NCBI GenBank assembly: GCA_918797485.1
Contig: CAKKNE010000001.1
Coordinates: forward strand, 3,162,001-3,226,000
Direction of reading: 5' to 3'
DNA length: 64,000 nucleotides
DNA from: Pelagomonas calceolata
Lineage: Eukaryota; Sar; Pelagophyceae; Pelagomonadales; Pelagomonadaceae
The stretch's first letter is position 1. Each line of letters starts with the position of its first letter. The notes below the pieces were generated by a model. That model searched no databases and was not told where the DNA came from. It saw only the letters and a list, made by a program, of their open reading frames with translations. Below are positions 34,302-43,585 of the stretch, one piece after another. A program made the translations under genes and the position numbers.

Positions 34302-35717
34302 TTACAATTCCTCCCCGCGCTGCAGCTTTATCAACGCGGCCGGCACGTTGTCCTCCGTGTCCCCGTCGTCGTAGTCGATATCATACGACCCGTCCCCATG
34401 ATCCGAGACGACGCGGCCCGGGTAGTAAACTAAACCTCCTTTCCACCGCGCGGCGATCTTCGCCCCGACCTTGAGGCCGGGCGGCCCGCGCACAGCCGGC
34501 AGGTCCTCGTCCTCCTCATCTTCTTCATCCTCCTCGTCGTCATCATCCTCATAGTCGTAGTAGTCCTCCTCCTCGACTTCTTCTTCTTCACTGTCCTCCA
34601 CAGGGTCCAGCGCGACGCAAGTCACGGGTCGCGTCGGTTCATCTTTGACAAAAGCCGCATGGCCGCAGAGCACGGGCGTGGTCACCTTGAATAAGTAGTG
34701 GCACGTCCGGTCTTCGACGATGCTTACAAGTGCATTCGTCTCGCCGCAAACGAGCCGCGCCGTCGTCGACCGCTTCCTGATCACACCATCACCTTCCACA
34801 TCGACATCACACGCTGTACCACCTTCATAAGTAACCTCGACGCGCGGCTCGTCGCCCTCGACCACGACCACGTCACTTGTAGACGGTTTCCGCCTTTTTT
34901 CCATCCTATCCCCAAGCGAGAACTCGGCGGCGACCTTGGCCTTCTTCCGGCCGTCAGAAGCTTCGACGGTCTCGACGTGGAACTGGCGCGCATGCGTCCC
35001 GTAGCACAGCTCGAACGACCACCAGCCCTCGTGGCGCTGCAAACACGTGCCATCCAGAGCTTTTAGTAACTCAGACGCAGAGGCGTTCCTCTTCTGTGGT
35101 TCTGGTTGCGTACACAACGAAGGTGAACAGACGACAACCTCATAATTACATAAAGACGTCTCGTCGACGCTCACCAGGTACGTCCTATGACGCCTTCGTT
35201 TGTCGGGCTCGCAGCACTTGAACGTGACGTTTGTCTGTCTCAAAGTGTTGGTCTCGTGGCAGATCTGGCCCTTCTGGTCGAACACGTCGCGCGCCAGGGC
35301 CGGATCGGCCGGTGCGTCTTGTGGACCAAGGTTGCCCTTCACCACGGTGCGGGAATAGCCGCCCAGCGACCAGTCCGGATCTATTTTAGACCCCTGCGCG
35401 TGGAACTGCCGCACGTGCCGCCGGTGGCACCACTCGTACGTCCACCAGCCTTGACTTAATTTGGCGCACTGGCCGTCTAGAGCTGAGAGTAAGGTGGTGA
35501 GGGTCTCGGGCTTCTTGTCCGGTGTTTTCTGAGCTACTTGACTGGCCAGGCGCGCCTCGCCGGCCGAGCACTCGTAGCGCGCGCCCGACCGGCTCACCAT
35601 TTTCATTCCTGACCAGCTTTCACGAGAGCTGAGGAGCTCTAACGTTAATTCGCGGGGGTCCTTGCCGGCCGCCGCGAGGAGGAGGAGGGCCGCGACGGCG
35701 GCGTGGAGGCGCGGCAT
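34302..35717 (-). CDS. OS-9/ERLEC-type ER lectin with two MRH domains and a C-terminal Tudor-like domain
   Basis: 471 residues. MPRLHAAVAALLLLAAAGKD is a signal peptide. Two mannose-6-phosphate-receptor-homology units follow, each with CxxLxxGWWxYExCxxxHVRQFH: KLSQGWWTYEWCHRRHVRQF and QRHEGWWSFELCYGTHARQF. OS-9 and Erlectin use the Trp-Trp motif to read trimmed mannose glycans and pass misfolded glycoproteins to the Hrd1 ligase. The ligand residues Gln, Arg and Glu-Tyr appear to be present. After an acidic run (Asp/Glu/Tyr, residues about 370-405) the last 55 residues form a Tudor/agenet-like barrel (KVGAKIAARWKGGLVYYPGR, DHGDGSYDIDYDDGD). This is unexpected in a lumenal protein. It ends in RGEEL, which weakly resembles a KDEL-type retrieval signal. 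Confidence 0.8.
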   Translation of the reverse strand: MPRLHAAVAALLLLAAAGKDPRELTLELLSSRESWSGMKMVSRSGARYECSAGEARLASQVAQKTPDKKPETLTTLLSALDGQCAKLSQGWWTYEWCHRRHVRQFHAQGSKIDPDWSLGGYSRTVVKGNLGPQDAPADPALARDVFDQKGQICHETNTLRQTNVTFKCCEPDKRRRHRTYLVSVDETSLCNYEVVVCSPSLCTQPEPQKRNASASELLKALDGTCLQRHEGWWSFELCYGTHARQFHVETVEASDGRKKAKVAAEFSLGDRMEKRRKPSTSDVVVVEGDEPRVEVTYEGGTACDVDVEGDGVIRKRSTTARLVCGETNALVSIVEDRTCHYLFKVTTPVLCGHAAFVKDEPTRPVTCVALDPVEDSEEEEVEEEDYYDYEDDDDEEDEEDEEDEDLPAVRGPPGLKVGAKIAARWKGGLVYYPGRVVSDHGDGSYDIDYDDGDTEDNVPAALIKLQRGEEL

Positions 35718-36102
35718 GTTTCTGCTGGCCGACAGCTCTGTGGCTGGGCACTGGTCAGGAACTGGGTGACAGGAATCGCGGTTGGCCGAGGCGCAAGGGG
35801 CTGGCTGGCGGCTGTCGCCAGCGAATCTGGCGGGGCTCCGAGCGCCGCTCTACGCGCGTACAGCTAAGTTCTCCGGAGAGTTGCGCTGCGGAGCTAGCTG
35901 TAAGGCACTAGGAAACGAGGTCTCCTCCTTTACAGCGGCCGCGTTGCCCAACAAACTCATCCGGAGAGGGTAATTTTGCATTTTTGGCGCCGACGGACCC
36001 AACGTGCGTGCAGCGTAGCCGAAGACCGGGCGCAAAACGAGCCAGAATAGCAAAACACGAGAGCCCCACAGCGCTCGAGTACCACAGCGCTCGAGCGCAA
36101 GT
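35718..36102. promoter_or_regulatory. Divergent promoter region with palindrome copy and short direct repeat
   Basis: It holds palindrome copy 8 at 35893-35911 and two 14-base direct repeats CCACAGCGCTCGAG at 36066 and 36082, which end just before the SRAP-like gene start. No gene seen. Confidence 0.45.
35893..35911 (+). repeat. Shortened GCTAG...CTAG palindrome, copy 8
   Basis: GCTAGCTGTAAGGCACTAG. The spacer is four to five bases shorter than in other copies. It lies about 190 bases before the gene at 36103, in the same direction. Confidence 0.5.
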
Positions 36103-37434
36103 ATGTGTGGCCACGCCGGCCTCACGGTGGGAGCAGGTGCCGTCGGAGAGCATGTAAGAAAAGCAGGCTGTCCAGTCGACCAGACGAAGCCGGCAAGCTA
36201 CGACACCGGCACGAACAAGACGGCCAAGAAAGGCGCGAACTACCCGGCGGTCGTCCAGAAGCGGGACTCGCTCTCGCTGGAAACCAGGACCTTCGGCGTC
36301 GCCCGCCTCCGGGGCACGCACTGCGTCTTCGACGGCTGGATGCAGAAGCCCACGTGGGCCAAGGCCGCCAAGAGCGCGACCGGCCGCTGCGCCGTCGTCG
36401 TGACGTCGTTCGTGGAAGGCATCACGTGCCGCCGACCGGATGACAAGGTGTTTTTCATCCTCGCGCTGGCCATCGGCGACGACAGCTTTGTGATTCTCAC
36501 GACGGACGCCAAGGAAACAGCGCTCCTCGGTGAGCGCGCGAAGAAGAGCGACGGGTTCGGGTCTGGCCGGTGCCCGCTCTACGCCAGCGGCGAGCAGGCG
36601 GCGAGGTGGTGCGCGTCGGCGTCGGCGGAGGATCCCACCGCCGTCGCTGCCGAGATCGAGGCCGCGGCGCAAACAAACGCGCTCGGACTCGTCACCGGCG
36701 CGGCCAAGCGCGGCGCCGTGACGCAGTCGCGGACGCTCCAGGACTTCTGGGGCGCCGCGCCCAAGAAGAAGGCCAAGGCGGAGTCGGCGTCGCCCCACTT
36801 TGCAAAAACGCCCGGGGCGCCGCCGCCGCGCCCGCGGCTCAAGGAAACGAGGCTCGGCCGTCCGATGGCCGCCGGGCGACGCGACTTTGGTCTAAACCTG
36901 CCGGCCAGCGCGTCGCGCGAAGCCTACCGGAACGCAGTGGGTGCGTTCCCGGGCATGGCGGCCCACCGGCGCTCGGCTCAGGCCGACCAAGGCTTCGAGT
37001 TAGTAGGCGTCCAAACGGCGGAGGAACGCTCAGAAGCGAACCGCCAGCGAGCGGAGCAGGAGGGCAACGTGCTGGAGGTCGACGACGACTCGAGCGCGGT
37101 AGCGGCGCCGCCGAGCCAGCCGGGGCTTAGCGCGGTGCAGCAGGCGAGAAAATCGGCCTGGAGCTCGCGCTTCGATCATACCGAAGATGTGCCGCCGGAC
37201 GTGCGGCGGGCGCGCGAGGCCTACGACACCGCCGACTACAACATCTTCGTAAACACGGGTCGGCACATGACGGCCGAGGAGCACGCATCGTTGACGGAGC
37301 TCGACATCGCGTTCGCGCGGCCCCACGAGGCGTCCGCCGAAGCCCTGGAGCGCGTCGCCCAGGCGCGGCGCGCGGCACGGTCGGCAAAGGTCGTCGGCAA
37401 AGGCGAGGACTCGGAGGTCATCGAGATCGACTAG
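36103..37434 (+). CDS. Diverged SRAP (HMCES/YedK-like) protein with PIP-like motif
   Basis: 443 residues. The protein starts MCGHAGL, where Cys2 is the residue that SRAP proteins use to bond to abasic sites after loss of Met1. A PVDQTKPASYDTGTN segment stands in the place of the YNxAPTQ motif, then TFGVARLRGTHCVFDG, then RCAVVVTSFVEGI in the place of RRCLVPAxGFYEW (the Glu is kept), and FVILTTDAKE in the place of TIITTxAN. The usual HxRMP box is not recognisable. Residues about 205-220 read SRTLQDFWGAAPKKKAK, similar to a PCNA-binding box plus a basic patch. The C-terminal half is polar with Asp/Glu runs. I infer a replication-linked DNA-protein crosslink factor that shields abasic sites, but the fold call rests on weak matches. 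Confidence 0.55.
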   Translation: MCGHAGLTVGAGAVGEHVRKAGCPVDQTKPASYDTGTNKTAKKGANYPAVVQKRDSLSLETRTFGVARLRGTHCVFDGWMQKPTWAKAAKSATGRCAVVVTSFVEGITCRRPDDKVFFILALAIGDDSFVILTTDAKETALLGERAKKSDGFGSGRCPLYASGEQAARWCASASAEDPTAVAAEIEAAAQTNALGLVTGAAKRGAVTQSRTLQDFWGAAPKKKAKAESASPHFAKTPGAPPPRPRLKETRLGRPMAAGRRDFGLNLPASASREAYRNAVGAFPGMAAHRRSAQADQGFELVGVQTAEERSEANRQRAEQEGNVLEVDDDSSAVAAPPSQPGLSAVQQARKSAWSSRFDHTEDVPPDVRRAREAYDTADYNIFVNTGRHMTAEEHASLTELDIAFARPHEASAEALERVAQARRAARSAKVVGKGEDSEVIEID

Positions 37435-37475
37435 GCCCCCAACAACCCCCTGTACGTACGTAAGTGAATGTGTGC

Positions 37476-40124
37476 TTATTGCGCCGGCTGGAGGATGGCC
37501 GACCCGTCCGGCGCGTCGCACGCGCCCTGCACGCACGCGAGCGTCCGCAGCAGACTCCCCGGCGTCGACTTCGCGGCGAACCACCCGTCCTTCCGCTCGC
37601 CGCACAAGCCCCGCGCTGATAAGGCGCGCTCCGCCGCGCCGACCAACATGTCGTCGCCCCTTGATGCCGCGAGCCGCACACTCAACAACCCGTCTGCGCC
37701 TATCAAACCCGCTCGTTCGAAGCCCGCCGCCGGGTAGCCCCGGGCCACCCTAAATTCCACCCTCAAACCGGCAGGCCGCACGGAAGACGCGACTCGACAA
37801 TCGACCACACAATCGGTCTCACCGAACGCGACGCCTCGCACGTCGCAGCGGTGCTCCAGCCGAAACAGCTCCTTGGCGAAGCGCGCTAACTTGGAAGCGA
37901 ATAATGATAACACTTCAACATCGTTGCCCATGACCTCGAAGGACCGACCGCCCGACGCCCGCGGGTGCAGCCACGTCGCCGGCGCGTCGAACAGCGCCGT
38001 GGCACACGCGTCCGTACCTCTAGCTTTTCGTAAAGCTTTCAGCATCAGGTCCTTGTCGTCGTCGAGGCGCTCCCTCCGTCCCATCAATCTGTCGGCAGCA
38101 ACTTCCACCGAGAGCCAAGTGCCATACAACGCGTGCGGGAAGTCCAGAATACCATCGGTACGCGGCGTCCAGGGCTCCAGGCCCGCTGCGAGTTTCGCCG
38201 CGATCGTCGCATCCCAGGTCTCTTCACTAATACCGGATCGCCTCCGTTGCTGGATGGTGTGCTCGGCATCTTGCCTTAACCGCTCCGCCTGGGCATCTAT
38301 GTTATCCCCGGCCTTCTCCTGCTCGCTAAGAGCCGTAATCGCGTCCATGCACTCGCGTTCGCGCTGCTCCACATCCACCCTAGCCATATCAAAGGCCCGT
38401 GTGATGCGCTGGTCCGCGTCCGCACTAGCAGCCAGTACGACGGTCCGCCCAAACGTCTTCGCGGCCTCGACCACGGAACTCGCGACCTCCGGCGCCACTC
38501 TTGCAGCTAGCTCCACGTCACTAGCGGAAGTACGTAATATGTTCGCGGATCTTCGTCGGCACTCGTCCGCGGCCTCGCGGATCTTCGCAGCGGCCTCCCG
38601 TAGCGCTTGCGCTTCGCTTCGCGCCGCGAGCGTAGCCGCAACCAACGCGCCGTCGTCGTCGTCTCCTGTTAACTCCGCCGCGGCCAGCGCCGCCGCCAAT
38701 TGTCTGCCAGTCTCGTCGTCCGCGGCGACATCGCCCGGAGCGTCTTTTGAGAGCGACGCATCATCTAAGCCTAGGGAAGCGAGTAGTTGCGTCGTATCTA
38801 GCGCCGCGTCCTCCATCGTCACGTCCTCCTGGGGCGGCGGCGCCGGCCGGACCGCCTCCAACATCGCCCCGAGGTCGGCCTCGAGCTGGACCGTCTCCGA
38901 CGGTCTTGCGCGCTGATGCGCCGGCGGTAGAGCGAGTAGATCCCCCAAATGATCTTCGAGCGGTATGGTCGGCTGCGGCGTGCTCCGGTCCGAATCCGGG
39001 CTCGACTCCTCGACGACCGGCGATAGTTCCGGTCTCCTCAAGTCACCGGTGAGCTCCATGGCCTGGGCCCAGGACCTTCTAGGTGCTTGGCATTCTTCCG
39101 AATCCGCCGAAGACGTGTCCGACGCGTCATCATGATCAAAGCGGCCCGAGGCCCGTCTTGGACTCGTGAGCGGCCGCGGCCCGCGCGTGTCCCCGTGGGC
39201 GATGGTCCACCTTGCTAGTGCTGCCGAGTTCTCGATCGTGTGTCTCCTTTCTTGTGAAGGAGGTGGCGGACTAGTAGCGCGAGAAGGAGCAGAGGACCTT
39301 CTCTCAACGTCGACGGTCTGGGGCCTCCTCGATTTGAGGGCCGACGGCGGGTCGCTCCGCTCGAACTCCATGGTAGTAGCTCCAGCAGCAAATGTCACGT
39401 TCTGGGGCGAGGCCGACGGCCGCCGCTTCTTCGACGACGAGAGGCACGATTTGAGGCGCGGCGGCGGCGCCTCCGGAGAGCGTGGGGCTAGATCAGCCTC
39501 CAACGCGAGAGCTTCGGCCCTACGTCTAGCTGCGACCGCATGGGCGTCCTCCGCGGGCGGCGTCCCTGCTGGTAATAAAGCATCACCCTCGTCAAGAGCC
39601 TGGCCCGGATAGGGCAGGTGCGCCGCCGCGCTCACGAACTCCAGACCGGTCCGCGCCGGCTCGCCCGTGTCCTCGTCCAGCAGCTCCGCGCGCGTGCCCA
39701 GCAGCTCCTCGTAGGCGCGCGCGCCCGTGCCCTTCTTGGGTGGGGCTATAGATTGCCGTCGTTGGGGCGGCTGCGAGACCGTCCTCCTCAATGCTTCAAT
39801 TTCGCCCTCGGTCGCCGTGCGGTCATTGTCGTCTCGCGGGAGCGCGGGCCCGGCCCAGGTGCGGTCGTCGTCGCCACCAGAAGGGCCGAGGCAGCGCTCC
39901 AATGCCCTTACGGTCTCGACGTCCGCGGTCTTCCTTCTCCCGGAGTCTTCGCCTCCCACAAAAGCCTCGAGCGCCGCCGCGGCCGACGGGCTCAGCGTCT
40001 CGCGCGGCGTCTGGGTGGACCGGCGGCGGCTGTTTTGTGGTGAGGCCGCGGCGCGCTTCCGCTTGCGCGCGTCGGTGGTGTCGTCTCTCCTCTCGGCGTT
40101 CTCGCCGAGGGGGCGTGCCTCCAT
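37476..40124 (-). CDS. KNL1/Spc7-like kinetochore scaffold candidate
   Basis: 882 residues. The N-terminal 500 are disordered: basic, Ser/Pro-rich, with many Arg-Arg-x-Ser/Thr sites. Within them, KKRRPSASPQNVTFAAG (about residue 240) resembles the RVxF docking site for PP1, and AQAMELTGD (about 355), with weaker TTMEF and TMED copies, resembles MELT motifs that bind Bub3 once phosphorylated. Residues about 530-700 are helical coiled coil (EQEKAGDNIDAQAERLRQDA). Then AGLEPWTPRTDGILDF and a beta-rich end (CDVRGVAFGETDCVVDC, GLRVEFRVARGYP) fit the tandem RWD end of KNL1 that holds Mis12/Nsl1. The order PP1 site, MELT, coil, RWD is that of KNL1. Each sign alone is weak; alternatives are another disordered nuclear scaffold. 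It converges with the previous gene 41 bases away. Confidence 0.5.
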   Translation of the reverse strand: MEARPLGENAERRDDTTDARKRKRAAASPQNSRRRSTQTPRETLSPSAAAALEAFVGGEDSGRRKTADVETVRALERCLGPSGGDDDRTWAGPALPRDDNDRTATEGEIEALRRTVSQPPQRRQSIAPPKKGTGARAYEELLGTRAELLDEDTGEPARTGLEFVSAAAHLPYPGQALDEGDALLPAGTPPAEDAHAVAARRRAEALALEADLAPRSPEAPPPRLKSCLSSSKKRRPSASPQNVTFAAGATTMEFERSDPPSALKSRRPQTVDVERRSSAPSRATSPPPPSQERRHTIENSAALARWTIAHGDTRGPRPLTSPRRASGRFDHDDASDTSSADSEECQAPRRSWAQAMELTGDLRRPELSPVVEESSPDSDRSTPQPTIPLEDHLGDLLALPPAHQRARPSETVQLEADLGAMLEAVRPAPPPQEDVTMEDAALDTTQLLASLGLDDASLSKDAPGDVAADDETGRQLAAALAAAELTGDDDDGALVAATLAARSEAQALREAAAKIREAADECRRRSANILRTSASDVELAARVAPEVASSVVEAAKTFGRTVVLAASADADQRITRAFDMARVDVEQRERECMDAITALSEQEKAGDNIDAQAERLRQDAEHTIQQRRRSGISEETWDATIAAKLAAGLEPWTPRTDGILDFPHALYGTWLSVEVAADRLMGRRERLDDDKDLMLKALRKARGTDACATALFDAPATWLHPRASGGRSFEVMGNDVEVLSLFASKLARFAKELFRLEHRCDVRGVAFGETDCVVDCRVASSVRPAGLRVEFRVARGYPAAGFERAGLIGADGLLSVRLAASRGDDMLVGAAERALSARGLCGERKDGWFAAKSTPGSLLRTLACVQGACDAPDGSAILQPAQ

Positions 40125-41430
40125 GGTCTGAATCGGGTGTTTGTTTGGCTGGGTCTTTGATTGTGTCGCGGCGCGGACTCGGAGGGGACGTCGACGTCGC
40201 GCGAGGCAACAACTGCCTACTCAGTGCTCCAGTGTTTGCGACGGTTCCCGCGGCTCCCGCGCGGCGTTCCTGCGCAGGGCTGGCGCAAGAGCAACTCAGC
40301 GCAGCACTGCGCGTGTGCAGGCGCGGAGCCAACGCCTAAGCGCGGTAAAAAGCGGCCCTTTGGCGCCGAGTTTTTTGCTTTTTTGGCTTTGCCCAAATAA
40401 ACGGGTTGCATCGACGCGTCCCCGCCGCAGCCCTCCCTAGGTGCTCCATGTCCCCGCCACGGCTCCCGGCGCCGCCCCAACCGACCCTTACAGCGGAAAA
40501 AGCACCATCTGGGTTTGACTTGATTTTCGGTGTCGGCGGGCAGCCCCTCGCACCCCGGAGACGTCTCCGCCACCCCTTCAACACCCAAGGCGCCCGCAGC
40601 GAGGCCTCGCGCGCGGGCCGCCTGGCAACCCGACTCTTACTAGAACCCGGACGAAACGCTTGCTAAATTTAGCTAAACAAAGCGACGCAATTGGCAGCCC
40701 GCTATCTCAGCCGGATCGTCGCGTACACAAAAAAGTCCACTTACACAATGACGCGCGCGCGCGCGATCTCCCGGAGTTGCACTGGGTGCGTTGCGCGCCG
40801 ACGTCGGCGTCGCGAGAAAATGCCCCATTTGGCTGCAGCAGCCCTTCGATGCCCCCTCCCCCGCCCGATACCGGACGCTGTGTGGCCCTCTCCTCCGCAA
40901 TATCGCCGAGCAGCTGGGGTAGAACGATAATCCGCAGTCAGCTCGTTCGCAGCCCCAAAATTCGTCGAATGGTGTGACCCATTCGATCTCGCTCGAAACG
41001 AATGAGGCGCACCATTCGTTCAATATTCGGTCGCCGACACCCCTTTTTTCGACCGCAGCTCGTCCCTGACGTCGTCGGGCAGCAGCTCGCTCACTGCTAG
41101 ATTTTAGGCACCTCGCGCCGAGATTTCGTGCCTCGAAGACGAGAAACGGCCTGATTTTCGTTGCGCTGCCCCTGGGCAATAATCTTGCCCAGTGGACGAG
41201 ATGCAGGCTCGTGCGGCTGCACGAAGCTCCGAACCGAGCCACTGGGCAGGATTATGCAACTCGGACTGAGTTATCGTGCACGCCAATTCCCCCGACTGCC
41301 AAAAGCCGGACCTCAGTAGAGTTACCCTAGCTACATTATTAGCGTCCGGGTATCGGTAAGTGCCCGAAAACATAGGGAGTGCGCGAGCAGCATAGAGCGC
41401 AAGCCGTCGCAGCTGCCCTGCGGCCGACAA
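40125..41430. other. 1.3-kb divergent intergenic region with inverted repeats
   Basis: The longest spacer here, between starts of the KNL1-like and bromodomain genes. A hairpin has arms GCAATAATCTTGCCCAGTGG (41176-41195) and its near-complement at 41239-41259, with further pairing of GGCTCGTGCGGC and GCTGCACGAAGC inside. Near 40965-41035, CGAATGG/CCATTCG units recur in both senses. CTAAATTTAG is at 40663. A GTAAGT donor-like site is at about 41357, so a 5' UTR exon is possible. No protein frame was convincing. Confidence 0.45.
41176..41259. repeat. Imperfect inverted repeat (hairpin) of about 84 bases
   Basis: Arms of about 20 bases pair at roughly 18 of 20 positions (GCAATAATCTTGCCCAGTGG with CCACTGGGCAGGATTATGC). 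A small structured transcript or the remnant of a MITE-like element would both fit. No flanking duplication was recognised. Confidence 0.45.
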
Positions 41431-43080
41431 ATGTCCCGCGCGGGCGTTCGATCCCCCGGCGCGGCCAGGCAGGCGCCCCCGCCGGCCGCGCCGCGCGCGC
41501 CGGCCGCGGCATCGGAAAGCAGCGGCCCGGTCCTCGATTCGGACGGCAGACCTATTAGAGCGCGCCTCACGCAACCGCTCGACGCGGCGAGCGCGCCCCA
41601 GGCCATGGACACGTCTTCCTCACAACTCCAACCGCCGCAAGTGCTCATCGACGCGGGCGCGTTCGCGGCGCTCGCGTGCGAAGTTCATAGGAGGGTGGAC
41701 GCCGTCGAGCGGCGGCTCGATAGGACGTTGCGCGACGACGGCGCGGCGCTGCGGGTCTGGCTGCAGATGGCCGTCGACGCGCAGAGCCAGCGGATCCGCG
41801 CCGTGGAACGCGGCCTCGGCGCCCTCGTGGAACGGGTGGAGGCGCTCGAAGGGAGACCGTCGACGAACGGTCGAAGGTCGGCCAAAGCGAGGGAAGGTTC
41901 ACGAGTGCGCCTGCCCGAGACGGCTAGACTGGCGCGAAGGGCTTTACTAGGTGGAAGCCCGGAGGAGCCCAAAGGAGACGAGGCCGAGTGGTCCGACGAC
42001 GATGGGGATTTCGAGTACGTGGGCCAGCCCATCGCGCGCAGTTTTGACGGGCGACTCGTCCTGGGCAAGGTCACTGGTTTTTTGAGACAGTTGGAAGGGC
42101 CCGTGCTGTGGCACGCGGCGCACGACGACGGCGATTCTGAGGATTTGGAACATGACGAGGTCGTGCAGGGGCTGCGGGCCTTCGCCGAGCACGCCGCCGA
42201 GACTTCTCGCAAAGCGCAGCGCGACCGGTTCGTGAGTGCGTTGCACGGCACGGGGCCGCTCGCTTCGCAAGTGCCCGAGCAGTTGGGAAGTGATGGCGAG
42301 GGCGCACAACAAGTGTGGGCGTCGTCGACGAGGTCGCGCGTCGTTTTACTGGAGAGACTCCGCTCCCACACGTCGCGCCACGAGGGCTCCGTCGTGGCCA
42401 CGTCCTTCTTCTTCGAGCTGCCGGTCGACACGGAGCGCTACGGCGACTACGAGGCTCGCGTCAGTTCGCCGCCGATATGCTTGCGGGACATCGGCGACAA
42501 GCTCTATGCAGGAAGGTACCGCACGCCGGAGAGCGTGGATAGTGACTTGCGGCGCGTCTTCCAGAACTGTCGCGACTACAATCCTGAAGGATCTGTGGTG
42601 AGGGAGTTCGGCGATTCTCTCGCAAGAGTCATGGAGCAGTGGGTCGCCGACTACAACGCGTGCGCGGAGTTGGTGGGCGAGACGTTGCTCTGCGCGGACG
42701 CGCGGCCGTACGCGTCGCTCGTCGCAACCGGCTGTTCCCGGTGCCGCCAGCGCGGCTGCCCCGATTGCATGCGGGGCCTCCCGGACCTCTGCGTGTCTCG
42801 ACCGTGCGCGGAGACCGGCTCCAGCTTACATGTGTGCGCCTTCCTGCCGACGGCCGGACTGGCAGGCGTGTGTGCGGCGGCGCGCCGCGCTTCCGATTTA
42901 GGAGGGCCGGACTCGGCCGCGGCGCGGGCCTCGACGCCCTTCAGCGGGCCGCCGCCGGCGCCGCTCCTGGCGCCGGCGCGGCCGGGGAAGAAGCGCGCGC
43001 GCGTCGCCGACGCGGCCGTTGTCGCGAACGGCGAGAACGGCCACCGCCGGCCCAAGCGCGCGTTCTCCGCCGACCTCTAG
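41431..43080 (+). CDS. Tudor (PTM/DIR17-like) plus bromodomain chromatin reader
   Basis: 549 residues. After a Pro/Ala start and a coiled coil (residues about 75-140), residues about 180-240 read FEYVGQPIARSFDGRLVLGK, VTGFLRQLEGPVLWHAAHDD, GDSEDLEHDEVVQGL. This is the one-barrel Tudor-like unit of plant PTM/DIR17 proteins, with its YDDGDxEDL signature as HDDGDSEDL. Residues about 310-405 are a bromodomain: the ZA loop PVDTERYGDYEARVSSPPICL, LRRVFQNCRDYN with the acetyl-lysine Asn in NCRDYN, and a final helix. Next comes CSRCRQRGCPDCMRG, a Cys cluster that may hold zinc. The C-terminus has a KKRAR basic signal. It probably reads acetylated and methylated histones in the nucleus. A (TTG)11 run follows 42 bases after the stop. 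Confidence 0.8.
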   Translation: MSRAGVRSPGAARQAPPPAAPRAPAAASESSGPVLDSDGRPIRARLTQPLDAASAPQAMDTSSSQLQPPQVLIDAGAFAALACEVHRRVDAVERRLDRTLRDDGAALRVWLQMAVDAQSQRIRAVERGLGALVERVEALEGRPSTNGRRSAKAREGSRVRLPETARLARRALLGGSPEEPKGDEAEWSDDDGDFEYVGQPIARSFDGRLVLGKVTGFLRQLEGPVLWHAAHDDGDSEDLEHDEVVQGLRAFAEHAAETSRKAQRDRFVSALHGTGPLASQVPEQLGSDGEGAQQVWASSTRSRVVLLERLRSHTSRHEGSVVATSFFFELPVDTERYGDYEARVSSPPICLRDIGDKLYAGRYRTPESVDSDLRRVFQNCRDYNPEGSVVREFGDSLARVMEQWVADYNACAELVGETLLCADARPYASLVATGCSRCRQRGCPDCMRGLPDLCVSRPCAETGSSLHVCAFLPTAGLAGVCAAARRASDLGGPDSAAARASTPFSGPPPAPLLAPARPGKKRARVADAAVVANGENGHRRPKRAFSADL

Positions 43081-43122
43081 GTTGTGTCCTCCCTCGGCCT
43101 ACACAAGCATCTTTCTCTCTCC

Positions 43123-43154
<32 letters not shown>

Positions 43155-43155
43155 G
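43123..43155 (+). repeat. (TTG)11 microsatellite
   Basis: Eleven perfect TTG units in the probable 3' UTR of the bromodomain gene, followed by a run of G. Confidence 0.9.
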
Positions 43156-43326
43156 GGGGGCTCCTTCCAGCTCGTGTGTCTCGTACTCCAACGGTACTCG
43201 AGTAGCACTCTCCTATGAGGTCGCCCCGGACCGCTCCGGGGGTGAGCCCGGATGCCACTATCGCCATCTAGCCCGGTGCAGCTCTCGTCACCCGTCCGTC
43301 TGCGGTTTGAGGCCATTGTGTTTCAG

Positions 43327-43348
43327 GCTAGTGTCTTACAACGCTAGC
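43327..43348 (-). repeat. GCTAG...CTAGC intergenic palindrome, copy 9
   Basis: Minus strand: GCTAGCGTTGTAAGACACTAGC, the cleanest copy. It lies about 240 bases before the gene at 43586, in the opposite direction to it. The rest of the gap 43081-43585 holds nothing else of note. Confidence 0.7.
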
Positions 43349-43585
43349 AGCTCCCGGGAATTTTGCTGAATTTTTGCCATAGTGCTCGCACAAGTGGCGT
43401 TACGTTAAAGTCGGCAATCGATTTCCACAGCTCATCGTAACGCAGATCCAGCACCACTAACGTGAGACGGCCTAAGCTGCTGTTCCTTGCCGCACCTGGA
43501 GCAACAGCTGCACGCCTGAACGCGGTGCGCACGTTCGTCGACGCGGGGTTGAACAAAACGCAACTGACGCCGGTCGACGCGCGAC

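Noticed and set aside
43415-43440. CGATTTCCACAG near 43422, similar to the introner end.
   Set aside because: Only about 12 bases match, the partner end and target duplication are missing, and no coding frame needs a splice there.
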